A stretch of 64,000 bases of DNA from positions 62,001 to 126,000 of the forward strand of contig MU839178.1 of NCBI GenBank assembly GCA_030685235.1, in the 5' to 3' direction. The translations under genes and the position numbers were made by a program. Source of the stretch: Copromyces sp. CBS 386.78. Lineage: Eukaryota; Ascomycota; Sordariomycetes; Sordariales; Sordariaceae. Shown in pieces: positions 1 to 11,400 of the stretch (position 1 is its first letter; every line of letters begins with the position of its first letter). The notes below the pieces were generated by a model, which was not told the origin of the DNA, searched no databases, and saw nothing but the letters and a program-made list of their open reading frames with translations.

Positions 1-296
1 CCGCACTTTTCACATCAATTAGTTGCTTCCTCATTTCGCCTGATATCCGGTGTAAACAAGTCCCCCTTACACATCATTCACAAGTTGGGTTTAGGGTGAG
101 GCGTGACAGCCAGTGTTGATCAACCCCCACCTTCCCCTCAACCTCCCCTCTCCTCGCAAATCGCCAACTCCAATCACGTCATAGACAGCCCATCCTGCTC
201 TTTTTCAGCATTTCAATACCGGCTGATAATTCCCTTCTGGGTCAACAACTGTCATACCAACCTTGGATACCCTTCCCTCAACGGTGGCCTGTGTCC
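1..296. other. Upstream region of the glutathione transferase gene
   Basis: No coding region is supported here. It is pyrimidine-rich with scattered CCCC and CTCC tracts, as expected for a fungal promoter and 5' leader on the plus strand. The left neighbour is outside the window. Confidence 0.5.
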
Positions 297-1337
297 ATGA
301 GCTTCCCCCTCCGTTTGCCAGCGCTATCCAAGCTTCCGCTTACTCTCACCTCGTCCATAATAACCTCCTCTCTTATCAACCACACCAGCAAAAGATCCCT
401 CCCAATCCAGCTCTACCGGTTTCATCAGCGCACCATGTCCTCCTCCAGAACTTCCAAACCCGCCGTCGTCGACACCTCCCTCCAAGGCTCCCCCACCGGT
501 GCCGCCGCCTCTTTCGCCTCCTCCCATTCCTCCGAACACCCCCTCAAACTCTATGGCGGGTGGTTCTGTCCCTTCGTGCAGCGAGTATGGATCACCATCG
601 CCGAGAAGAACATCCCGCACCAATACATCGAAATCAACCCCTACCACAAAGCGCCCGAGTTCCTCGCTCTCAACCCACGGGGGCTGGTCCCAACCCTCGC
701 TGTTCCCACGGTGAGCGATCCGAAAACAGGAAACGCGAAGGAGGTGAAGCCGTTGTATGAGAGTTTAGTGCTTTGCGAGTATTTGGATGAAGCTTACTCC
801 GACCCCGACCAATACGGCGAACGACTGCTCCCGCAAGACGACGCCTACGAAAGGGCGAGGTGTCGATTGTGGATCGACCACATCTCGTCGCGGATAGTTC
901 CGGCTTTTTACCGATTTATCCAGCACACCCCCGACAAGCCCTACACGATCGAAGAAATCCGAACAGAGTTTCATAACCACCTCAAAGCCTTCGCCAAGGA
1001 AATGCTCTCCTCCCCTTCCTCCTCCCCAGGACCATTCTTCCTAGGCGAAAAATTCAGTCTAGTAGACATTATGCTAGCACCCTGGGCTAAACGGTTATTC
1101 CTGATTGATCACTACAAACCCGGCAGAGTTGGCATCCCATCTGCAGGTCACCGGGGGGAGGACGAAAAAGTGTGGAAGAGATGGGACGAGTGGTACAAGG
1201 CCGTCGTCGAAAGGGAGAGTGTCAAGAATACATGGAGTGATAATGAACAGTATGTGGGTGCGTATAAGAGGTATGCGGAGGATACGACACAGAGTGAGGT
1301 GGGGAAGGCGACGAGGAGTGGGAGGAGTTTACCTTGA
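297..1337 (+). CDS. Omega-like glutathione S-transferase
   Basis: Single-exon gene predicted to conjugate or reduce substrates with glutathione. The N-terminal thioredoxin-like half has the motif FCPFVQRVW, in which the Cys of C-P-F/Y is the catalytic residue of omega-class enzymes, and NPRGLVPTL, which holds the cis-Pro of the glutathione site. The alpha-helical C-terminal half follows (GEKFSLVDIMLAPW). Two starts are possible. The ATG at 297 gives 346 residues with a 46-residue leader rich in Ser, Leu and Arg and almost free of acidic residues, which resembles a mitochondrial presequence. The ATG at 435, in a good context (caccATGtcc), gives a 300-residue cytosolic form closer to the usual family length. 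I list the longer form; dual targeting is an inference. A tRNA-Thr follows about 100 bp downstream. Confidence 0.85.
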   Translation: MSFPLRLPALSKLPLTLTSSIITSSLINHTSKRSLPIQLYRFHQRTMSSSRTSKPAVVDTSLQGSPTGAAASFASSHSSEHPLKLYGGWFCPFVQRVWITIAEKNIPHQYIEINPYHKAPEFLALNPRGLVPTLAVPTVSDPKTGNAKEVKPLYESLVLCEYLDEAYSDPDQYGERLLPQDDAYERARCRLWIDHISSRIVPAFYRFIQHTPDKPYTIEEIRTEFHNHLKAFAKEMLSSPSSSPGPFFLGEKFSLVDIMLAPWAKRLFLIDHYKPGRVGIPSAGHRGEDEKVWKRWDEWYKAVVERESVKNTWSDNEQYVGAYKRYAEDTTQSEVGKATRSGRSLP

Positions 1338-1435
1338 CCGCGAGGTTGACTGCTTAATGGAGGAGGTGCTGTGGCAGGGTCGTATAGCTAGGGGGGGTTA
1401 TGAGGGGTCGATGGTAGCGGGTTTGTCAATAACAA

Positions 1436-1507
1436 GCCCGCATGGCTCAGTGGTAGAGCGCATCACTAGTAATGATGAGGTCGTCAGTTCGATTCTGGCT
1501 GTGGGCA
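1436..1507 (+). tRNA. tRNA-Thr (anticodon AGT), no intron
   Basis: The full cloverleaf reads by eye. The acceptor stem GCCCGCA pairs with TGTGGGC (one G-T pair). The D arm is GCTC/GAGC. The anticodon stem CATCA/TGATG encloses the loop CTAGTAA with anticodon AGT. The variable loop is AGGTC. The T stem GTCAG/CTGGC encloses TTCGATT. The discriminator base is A. The TTTCTTTTT tract a few bases downstream (about 1511-1521) fits a polymerase III terminator. The A and B boxes are intact, so the gene looks functional. Confidence 0.95.
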
Positions 1508-2769
1508 TTATGACTTTCTTTTTGCATTTCTGCCCTTGTGCCGGAGGGGCATTGATATCGTAATTTGTACTTTTTGTTTTTCTCGCGGTTTTGCGAGGTT
1601 GTGTTTGTACATAAGGGCATTGATGCGGTTTCCGCGTTTCATGAACTTGCTGGTTCGCGCTGGGAGTTGTGTGGTGGGTTCTTGGTGCGGATACAGCTTT
1701 TGAACAAGAAGCTGTACAATTGAATGCTTTTTCGAATTCTTTTTCGACGTGCACGAAAATCCAACCATGGGCCAATTGCAGCCCGTAATGGTTTCCGTGA
1801 GATTTTTTCACACCTTACAAAAGACAAATCAAACTGCAAGAATTTGGCAAACTCACAATGGTTCAGAGGCGAGGTTAAACACTTTCCGGGATTTATTTAT
1901 GTCAGTCGCATTCTAGGTATCAGTAAAGGCTGTAGAGCTCAATGTGTAACTGCCGGAGACCTCTTTTAAACCAGAAGTGCCGTTGTGAGTCTTACGGGTT
2001 CTACGGGTAGTGACAACAACAGCACGGTTTTATATCGACGCGATGATAAGTCGAGCCAGAGAGTCAATGTAAGGATGAAAAGTTTCATTTTATTTCACGG
2101 GACGAAGTGCCGTAATCACACCACCGCCGCAAATCTAGAACTTCAACGGACTGGACTGGTTGTCGCTTCAAGACCTTACGGCGGACGGACGTAGGCGGAC
2201 GCAACATAACTCTGACACCGAATCTTTTCTCTCAATGCCGGAAAACCCCCCCCTTTCCTTCGGCTTCCGGATTTTCGCAACTTCTGGGTACTCCTCATCC
2301 GCTCCATTCTATCCCCCTTTTTGTTGTTGTTCCACAAGTTCTTCCGGACAGGACGTTCGCAAGTCCTGAAATGCTACAGGGAGATGATCCCGATAGAAAA
2401 AGGGGGTATAATACTCCTAAAATGCCTCCTCCTCCTCTTGACAAAATGTTCTTTTGAAACACCGCTCGAACCTAGGCAAGGCAAAGAGCGAAAGAGAAGA
2501 ACGGACCCATGAGCTCAACCAACCCCGTGTCAAAAATGCTTTTGGGAAAGAAAACACGACGCTCGAAGAGGAAGGAAAAATGGAATGCGATGATGCATGC
2601 TTCTTGCTTTCAAAGCAAAATAAGATAGTAGGTCGAAGCGAAATATCTACGGCCGGAATGGGAATCGGGATGGGAATGGCGGCAAGTGAAAAGCCACAAT
2701 GTTTATGACGATGATGGGATTAAAGCCGAATGGGCAATGAATGCCCCCAGAATGGCAAGGGGATAAGGA
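1508..2769. other. Intergenic region between tRNA-Thr and the Red1-like gene
   Basis: Only short frames are present. The region holds the downstream flank of the tRNA and the presumed 3' untranslated region of the minus-strand Red1-like gene. I see no further RNA gene or repeat in it. Confidence 0.5.
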
Positions 2770-5700
2770 TTAAAGGGTTACCCCTTCCAACGGAAGCACC
2801 TTTGACCTATCCCCCAGGAAGCGAGCGCGGTACTCGATGATGCCGCGAGCAATCGCGTCGAAGTCTCTGACCTTCCTTGCACGGAATTCGTGAAGGAGCT
2901 TGCGAAGACCGTCGATGAATCGCGTCTTTTGCTCGCCTGCGAATTCGTCGGCTTTGCCGAGCTCCAAGAGGATGGCATCGTCTGGTTGGTAGAGAGAGGA
3001 AGGAGTCAGCGCGCTGGGGGAGGGGGGGAGAGGGAACGGGAAGGAAGGAGGTCTGATGTTAGCAGCCCTACCACAAGTTTTGAGGTGGCTTACCAGGAGC
3101 AACAATAGATTTCATGTGCTGGAATTCGCACGTCTCGTCACATTGTTCACCAGCAATCTCTGAGGGGCAGAGAGGTATGGACGGATTTATCCTGTTACTG
3201 TAGGTTAGAGATCTGAGGCCACCGGGAACGGTGTCCCGGTAGCTCGGGTGGAACCGATACGCATGGAAGTAGCGTAGCGGGCTTTCGTAAGGCTTGAACG
3301 AGCCTGTCTTGGCTGTGGTCGTCTTGTGAGTCTCCTGTGATCTGGTTAACTGAACAGGAACAGGAACCTCAGGAGAAACGACGTTTACATCTCTTGCGGG
3401 CTCATCCTCTAGCTCCTGGACAGCTTCACGAGGCTGAGCAACAAGCGAGATTTGCTCTGGTAAGGACGACTGGGAATCATTGTTGTTGTCCTCTGGAGAA
3501 GACTCCAGAGAAGTCGGGCTGGACGGAGACGAGTAGATCTCCATGGGCGATGTTTCATCAAGCTTTGCAGGTGTGTTCTTGCGTTGAGCTTGAGATTCAC
3601 CGTCATCAACTTTGTTGGCCAGCTGTGCTGTCGGGATGCCCTCAGAAACATCAGTAGGCCGATTATTGCTGTGGTTGCCCTGGTCTGACTCCAACTCTTC
3701 GCCTTCACCAATGGACATGGCGGACATTTGATCATCTTGTTCAGCGATCTCTGCAGAAACCGCTGCCTCCTGGCCATCGGCAGCCGGGATCAAGATGGAA
3801 GACGACTCCGAAGACTTATCTTCCGCACGTATGATGGTGCTGCTTCCCTTCAAGGACTCTGAAGGCCCCGAAAAGACCTGAGGATTGGAGGGGTCTAAGT
3901 CGTTTTGGGATTCGATAGTAGGATGGACAGAGACTGAAATCAACCGCAGATGGTCAGACATGAGTTCGAGCACAGTACTGAGTGATATGACACTTTCCAT
4001 GGGAATAATGCTCCAAATACAATCATCGCGGGCAGGGCTTACCGGAGGTGGTGTCCTTGTTTGAATCGCTTGACTGCGCGGGGACTTCCATAGAGTTGGT
4101 GTCAGGTTGCTCGGGATCCTCGGAAAACCCATTGATCTCGGCTTCTAGGCGGGCTTGCTCCTCCCGCAACTGCCTTAGCCTGTTCATCTTGGCTTCTAGT
4201 GCCGCCTTTGCAGTTGGACTCGGCTTTGGAGGTTCCGGAAGGCTTGGCGAGCTAAGAACAGGCGCTGTCGAAGCAGGCCGTACGGGGGTTGTGATAGAAG
4301 ACGGACCCGTACTGCTTGTCGAAACGGACTGCCTAGTGGTAGGCAGTCTAAATCCACCATCATCCTTCAGCTCTGGGGTTTGCTCAGGATGCGTAGGCGT
4401 TTGCGAACCCGCGGAGGATTTCTTGGCCTTCCTCTTAGCCTCAGCCTCAGCAATCTTCCTGCGCATTTCCTGAATCATCCGTTCTTTCACGTCAAGTTCT
4501 GTCTCTCGTCTTCGGATATTCTGCGCTGTTGCAGGCGGGTTCGATGCCTGCGCACCAGGGACAGGACTTGAGAACTGACGCGGAGGCAAGGTATCTGTCA
4601 AGGGTGGGAAGTCACGCAATGGTCCACCGCGCTGGAGATTTCCGTTGACCGACTGCGTTGGCTGTGGGACATCAGTAGGAGATTCCATGTCCATATCAAT
4701 GTCCATATCCTCGTCATCCGAGCCGTCAGTCACATCAATGACCAGAGAGGTCTCCTTCCGGATTTGACCGAAAGGTCTTTTAGGCAGACTGGCTGCTGCT
4801 GAGGAATACTCCACAAAATCAGCAGCCACTGGCCTTTTACGTGGGTTCGCAGATGGCGCAGGTTGGAGGACATTCGGGGTTCCAGAGAAGTGAAGGCCGG
4901 GAATAGTCGACACCGCCACTGGCACATTGGCCTGAGCTTGAGGTTGTGGTATGCCATTTTTCAATCCGGCTGAAGCCGCAATATTAGGAATGGGAGAGCT
5001 TATCGCCTTGTCAGCAAGACCTGTGGTTGCGGCTTGTGATTTGATGTTTGCCTGCCCCTGCTTCTGCGCTTCTCGAGACTTTTGCAGTGCTGCAATCTTT
5101 TGCTGTAACAAGAGTTCCTTGGGCCCCAGTTTGGGTTTGGGCGCGGCCGCGTCGCCAGCCGGCTTTTCTTGCACTACCGCTGGCGCTCCCTTTGCTTCGG
5201 CAAACCCGGGGTTCGGTTGTGTCATCGCGACAGGAGTAGGTGCCGTTTTTGGGGCGGGCGCAGAGGGAGGCTTTGGAGCAGGGACAGCCGAAGGCTTTGT
5301 AGCCTTCTCAGCCTTTGCGGCCATTAACCGCGCAATACGATCTTTGCGACTTTCTTCTTTGCTTGGTTGCTCAGTTGCAGGAGCCGTATCAGAAACAACA
5401 GGCGCCGGTTGTTGCTGTTGTACCTTTGTGGTCTGCGGCGAGGTAGGTACGGGGCTAGACATCTTTTCTGGGGCTGGCTTTTGCGTCGAGGTAGTTGTCG
5501 TCGTAGTCTCCGATGCCGGCTTCGGTATATCGAGATGGAGGTTGTTGTAAAGTTTTTTGACCACCTTCTCGTCAATACCCTCTTCTATATAATTCTGATA
5601 TTTCACGCCCAGTGGTAGCAGACGCAAGATGGCAAGCTGAGCTTCCTTTTGAACCGTTTGTAACGTTCTCGGCGCAGGCGAGCTACCTGGAGTATTTTGA

Positions 5701-6778
5701 GTTGCAGGTGTCGCTTGTTCGACGTTTTTGAGTGTCATAGGGTTGCCGAAGGAGGAGGAGGAGGCAAATTGAAGACCGGGAAAAAGAGACGCTCGTCCAT
5801 TAGCAATACCGGTTGCTTTCGTTCGGTCGGGGACAGCTTGTGGTGCTAAGAGACCTATCAGCTTGTTGCATTTGAGGAGGAAAAAAGAGACAAACAAACG
5901 GAGGCCCTACCTTGGATGCTCCTATCGCCATTTTGCGGAGTCGGGATTCCAGATTGCAGCTCGCTTGGCGAGAGGAAGGGCGAGTAGGAGCCGGATCGTT
6001 CACGCGCCGAACCAGGCACACCGCTTTGGTCATCCTTTGCTGGTATTTCTCCCTCGTCCTCATCGTTCCCGTAAAAGTTCGCATCCGGAGTGTCGACCGC
6101 GCTGGTGGGCTGGCTCTCGACAGGAGCTGGGGCGGACTTTGGAGCTTTCTTTACGTTGGTGTTGACGGTTATGGGAGGAGCGGGCTCATAGAGGTCCTCG
6201 AACTGACCCTCACTCAACTCCCCCTCTTCTATCTCGATCGGTTTCGTAACGCGAGCAGGCGGCTTGGGGGGAAGCTTTGGCGGGAGATTGGCGGGGCGGT
6301 TTCCAGGACCGTTCGATGAAGGACCAGCAGCAGCAGGTTGGCTTGGACCAGAGAATCCGCCAAAGACACGAGGCGCATGGGGCTGCGCGGGTTGCTGAGG
6401 CATCATGGGCGGCGGCTGATGGTTCTGGAAAGAAGGCGGTGGTTGACCCCAAGGACTGGGAATAGGCGGGGCGCCAAAAGGCGTACTCGTGGCAGGTGGG
6501 CCACCAAAACCCAGACCCGGGATTTGCATCGAGTTGTAATCAAACGCGCCTTGCGAAAGGTTGCGATTGGTATCCATGCCGAATCCAGGCTGCCCCGAAG
6601 GTTGGTACACTGGCGTGGCGTTGTATGGAGGAGGACCTGTGATGGGAGGATGGACTGAATAGTTCGGAGGAGGATGCTGATATCCGTAGGGCGGTTGAGG
6701 AGGCGGCTGGGGAGGCGGTTGGCCTTGATACTGGCCGTAGCCATTATATGGTCCCGGGTAGGGAGGATATTGAGACAT
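2770..6778 (-). CDS. red1: Red1-like zinc-finger protein (zf-C3H1 domain), nuclear RNA elimination
   Basis: Four exons on the minus strand: 6778-5911, 5845-4043, 3933-3094 and 2981-2770, giving about 1,240 residues. The introns have GT-AG borders, and the last contains GCTAAC. The 5845 acceptor has an equally in-frame alternative at 5836. The N-terminus is Pro/Gly/Gln/Tyr-rich and probably disordered. Ala/Pro/Lys-rich sequence with predicted coiled coil (ERMIQEMRRKIAEAEAKRK) and a second coiled coil before the third exon follow. Near residue 1145 is a C-x8-C-x3-C-x3-H motif (CPSEIAGEQC then DETCEFQH) inside a conserved-looking Pro/Tyr/Phe-rich block. This matches the zf-C3H1 domain known from fission yeast Red1 and human ZFC3H1, scaffolds that join the Mtr4-type helicase to the nuclear exosome. 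The family call rests on that domain, the architecture and the length; the long disordered part cannot be matched by eye. It is divergently arranged with myo-2. Confidence 0.7.
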
Positions 6779-8437
6779 GACGACGACCGAAGACGTCTAG
6801 AGGCGGGTACGTGGACTTTGTCTGGGATTGGATTGCGCTAGCAATCGAGCCGCATCTCTCAGCGTCGACACAAGATTGATGTTGGGGCGCGGGGAATGAA
6901 GGCTTCCGTCTTTTCCTCCTTTGTGGTTGTTGGCCACTGACAAGCTTCCTTGTTCGCGGAAAAGAATGCGCCAGCCAACAATTAAACGGCCCCGGCTCCT
7001 TCTTCCACTTGTTGAGATTGAGAGTCGCAAGAGGCGATTGGCAAGTCGCGTCTTTTGTATGATCGGTCAAGTAGTGACTTGCAGAGACCAGATGGTCGCG
7101 AGCGTAGGGAATCCCGTTGTGCGGCGCGTAAAAGGGATGAATGAAGATAATCTATCAGTACCGTACCCTACAAGGTTAGTTCGACGACGACGACGGACCA
7201 CAATCCCGTGCGTAACTGCAGCTCTGGTTTTACTCTGTGCTGTCCCAAGGAGACAAGCAATCAATCAGATAACAGGCGCAAGCTTCACCAAGATGAAGGC
7301 GCGCGGGCTATTTGGGCTGATGGGGGTCGTTTCCTGGTCTGGAAAAGTGTGGACGTGGATCCAAAAGTCCCGAGTTGGGTTGCAGCGGGGAAGATTTGAA
7401 GAGTGCAAAGTTGCATGTCGGATTCGAGGATTTGGAGGCTCGGGTGGTGCCGCACTGCCGCTTTTCCTGCAATGAAAGACCCGCTAAACAGATATATGGT
7501 CGATAAGAGAGCACGGACCATTTAGGGTGACATCAGGCCCGCCAAGCAGCGAGTCTTGCGGCGCCGGAGGTGAGCCGACTTCAGTTTCACGAGGGACTCT
7601 CAAAGGCGGTCAGCCATGAGTTGGCTCGTGCTCCTTAGCTCTGGTGGGACGAAAGAGCGACGGCGGGACGGGACGGGAGGAGAGCTGAGGGGTGGAGCGG
7701 GGAGGAGCACTGGAGGAGCCCCTGGAGGACCACGAGAGGAGCGTGAACAGCGCTGGTCGCGATGTGCGTCCAATCCCTCCAAATCCATTATTTAGAGGTA
7801 CTTGACACGCCGTGCGCTCTTCCCCCCCCCCCACCCGGGCCAAACCTGCCAGGGCAACCACCGCCAACCACGGCCGCCAATCGCCAACCACGACGGCCAT
7901 CGGCCAGCGGTGCCCCTGCTTCTGTCCCTTCCTAGTTGTTGCATCGTCGACCGCCTTCCTGGAACTTGCCTGCTTCGGCTGGCCTGACCTTGGTTGGAGA
8001 TCGAGCTGCTCCTTCTCTCCAAGACCTTCTCTCCGTCAACTTTCTCAACACCGAGAGGCCGATGTCTGGGACATTGGTTTCTTGAACCGACACATACAAT
8101 TCTTGTCTCTTTTGGGCGTCTTATTGCTCCAGCTATTGCCTTGTCTAATACTACTCCAATATCCTTGCTGCGTCCTTTTAGTCGCGTTCAGCTACAATCT
8201 CGCGGTTTACCTTAGCCAGCGCCGTCCAGCCTTCCAGTATCGCATCCCTCGCATCTTTCGGTTGTTTACATGTCTGCGCGACAGTCCACCAACACTACTT
8301 GGCAACCAAGCAGAACAGAACATCATCGTCGCCAGAATCGCTTGCCCGAGCAGCACGCTTAATGCGTAGCGTTTCCATGACTTACCTTCAGCTCTACCTA
8401 ATCTTAACCTAGTACCTCCCAGGGCAGCTACTACACC
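6779..8437. promoter_or_regulatory. Divergent intergenic region between red1-like and myo-2
   Basis: This 1.66-kb stretch separates two start codons pointing away from each other, so it must carry both promoters and 5' leaders. It is GC-rich near 7,600-7,950 with C-tracts, and the final 500 bp before the myosin start are pyrimidine-rich. No coding gene is supported; the frames are short and overlap on both strands. Confidence 0.55.
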
Positions 8438-11400
8438 ATGTCGGTACGCAATAATCCCTTCGCGAGGAACAATGCCCAGCCACAGCAGGGTCCAAATGCC
8501 CCTGGCTTGGGCAGGCCAAGATCTGCCGTCTTCACGAACCCAGCGGCGCCCATGATGCCCTCAGCCGGTCCAGCTGCTGGTGCCGCTCCTCCTACACCGC
8601 CAACCCACATTCGCAGTCTCTCCCATGCCTCGAGCCAGCCGACACTTGTTCAGCCGATACCTATACGCCCAGGGCAGAAGAGCTCTTTGCCCAGCTCGAC
8701 TACGTTTGCGCCGTCCTTCATCAAGACGGAGGATATGAGAAAACATGCCGACATGGTCAAGGGAATCGAAGGCGAGGACTTTTCCGGCAAAAAGTATGTC
8801 TGGCTTAAGGATCCCCAGACAGCCTTTGTCAAGGGTTGGGTCGTCGAAGAGCTCCCAGAGAACAAACTGTTGGTTCAGTGCGACGATGGAAGCGTAAGCA
8901 GAGCCCCTCTGTTATGTCCGTACCAAGGCGCAAACTAACTGAACGCGCCTGCTAGCAACGTGAGGTGGATGCCGAAACGGTCGACAAAGTCAACCCGGCC
9001 AAGTTCGACAAGGCTAACGACATGGCCGAACTGACCCATCTGAACGAAGCCTCAGTCGTCCACAACCTGCATACGAGATACCAGTCCGACCTCATATACA
9101 CATACTCCGGCCTGTTCTTGGTCGCCGTCAACCCATACTGTCCTCTTCCCATATATACCAACGAGTACATTAACATGTACAAGGGTAGAAACAGGGAGGA
9201 CAACAAGCCCCATATCTTCGCCATGGCCGACGAAGCTTTCCGCAATCTTGTTGATGAGCACGAGAACCAGAGTATCTTGGTCACCGGAGAATCAGGTGCT
9301 GGCAAGACAGAAAACACCAAAAAGGTCATCCAATACCTAGCCGCTGTGGCGCACCCAGATCCTTCGGGCAGGACTAGAAATTCTCAGCATTCGAATCTGT
9401 CGGCGCAAATCCTCAGGGCCAACCCAATTCTAGAAGCGTTTGGTAACGCCCAGACAGTGCGCAATAACAACTCCTCGAGATTCGGTAAATTCATCAGAAT
9501 CGAATTCTCAAGCAATGGCTCTATTGCGGGTGCATTCATAGACTGGTATCTTCTCGAGAAATCTCGAGTGGTCCATGTCAACACCAATGAGCGTAACTAC
9601 CATATCTTCTACCAGCTGCTTAAGGGCGCAGATCGGAAGCTCAAGCAAGAGCTTCTGCTGGATAATATGGACGTCAAGGATTTCACTTATACCCGGGATG
9701 GCCATGACACCATTACGGGTGTGTCTGATAAGGAGGAGTGGGACTCGCTCATTGAAGCCTTCCTGGTGATGGGCTTCTCTGACGAAGAGCAGGTTGCAAT
9801 CCTCCGTACAGTTGCGGCCGTCCTCCACCTGGGCAACATCACCGTGGTCAAGGAGAGCCGGTCCGCTGATCAAGCTCGCCTGAACCCTGATGCCAAGACA
9901 ATTGCCGGAAGGGCTTGCAAACTTCTCGGCGTACCTTTGGAACCTTTCCTCCAGGGTTTGCTACATCCCCGGGTCAAGGCAGGTCGAGAATGGGTCGAAA
10001 AGGTGCAAACCCCAGAGCAGGTTCGCTTGGCCATAGACGCTCTTGCAAAGGGTATCTACGAGCGAGGCTTCAGTGACCTTGTAGCGAGAATCAACCGCCA
10101 GCTCGATAGAACTAGCATGGGTCTTGACGATACCCGCTTCATCGGTGTTCTTGATATTGCTGGTTTCGAGATCTTCGAGACCAACAGCTTTGAACAGCTC
10201 TGCATCAACTACACCAACGAAAAGCTCCAGCAGTTCTTCAACCACCACATGTTCGTCCTCGAACAGGAAGAATATGCCAGGGAACAAATCGAGTGGAAGT
10301 TCATCGACTTCGGAAGAGACCTGCAGCCTACCATTGACTTGATCGAGCTGCCAAATCCGATCGGTATCTTCTCTTGTCTTGACGAGGACTGTGTAATGCC
10401 CAAGGCCACAGACAAGACTTTCACGGAAAAGTTGAACTCCTTGTGGGATAAAAAGTCGCAAAAATATCGCCCTTCAAGACTAGGCCAAGGCTTCATCCTG
10501 ACCCATTATGCTGCCGAGGTCGAATACTCAACAGAAGGGTGGCTAGAAAAGAACAAGGACCCACTCAACGACAACATCACGCGTCTTCTAGCCGCTTCCA
10601 CCGACAAGTACATGGCCAACCTGTTCGCCGATTGTGCTGATCAAGATGATGAGGCTGGAGCTATGCGTAGCCGCGTGAAGAAGGGACTCTTCCGAACTGT
10701 TGCGCAGAGGCACAAGGAGCAGTTGTCGAGTTTGATGACACAGCTGTACTCTACCCACCCGCATTTCGTGCGTTGCATCATTCCCAACCACAAAAAGAAG
10801 CCAAAGCAGTTCCAGAACCTTCTCGTTCTGGACCAGCTCCGTTGCAATGGTGTGTTGGAGGGTATTCGTATCGCTCGAACTGGTTTCCCCAACAGGTTAC
10901 CGTTTGCCGAGTTTAGACAGCGTTATGAGGTCCTTTGCCCGAATATGCCCAAGGGGTATGTCGAGGGTCAGGCAGCCGCAAGGATTATGCTCGACAGGTT
11001 CGGTCTTGACAAGTCACTGTACCGTGTCGGCTTAACCAAGGTTTTTTTCCGTGCGGGTGTGCTTGCCGAATTGGAAGAGAAGCGCGATGCCATCATCACC
11101 GAAATCATGGCCAAGTTTCAATCTCTGGCGCGTGGCTACATTAAGAGGAGGATTGCCTACAAACGCCTTTATAGGGCAGAGGCAACCAGGGTCATACAGA
11201 GAAACTTCCAAGTCTACCTAGAACTGAGCGAGAACCCATGGTGGCAGCTCATGGTCCGCATGAAGCCTCTTCTCGGCGCCACAAGAACTGCAACAGAGGT
11301 CAAAAAGAGAGATGAAATGATTCGTCAGCTTAGTGACCGGATGAAGCAGGAAGCCATGGATCGGCAGAGGCTGGAGGAGGAGCGTCGCAATGTCCACACC

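Noticed and set aside
4951..5550. 199-codon plus-strand frame inside the red1-like gene
   Set aside because: Antisense of the Ala/Pro/Lys-rich second exon; its Cys/Gly/Phe-rich composition is a by-product.
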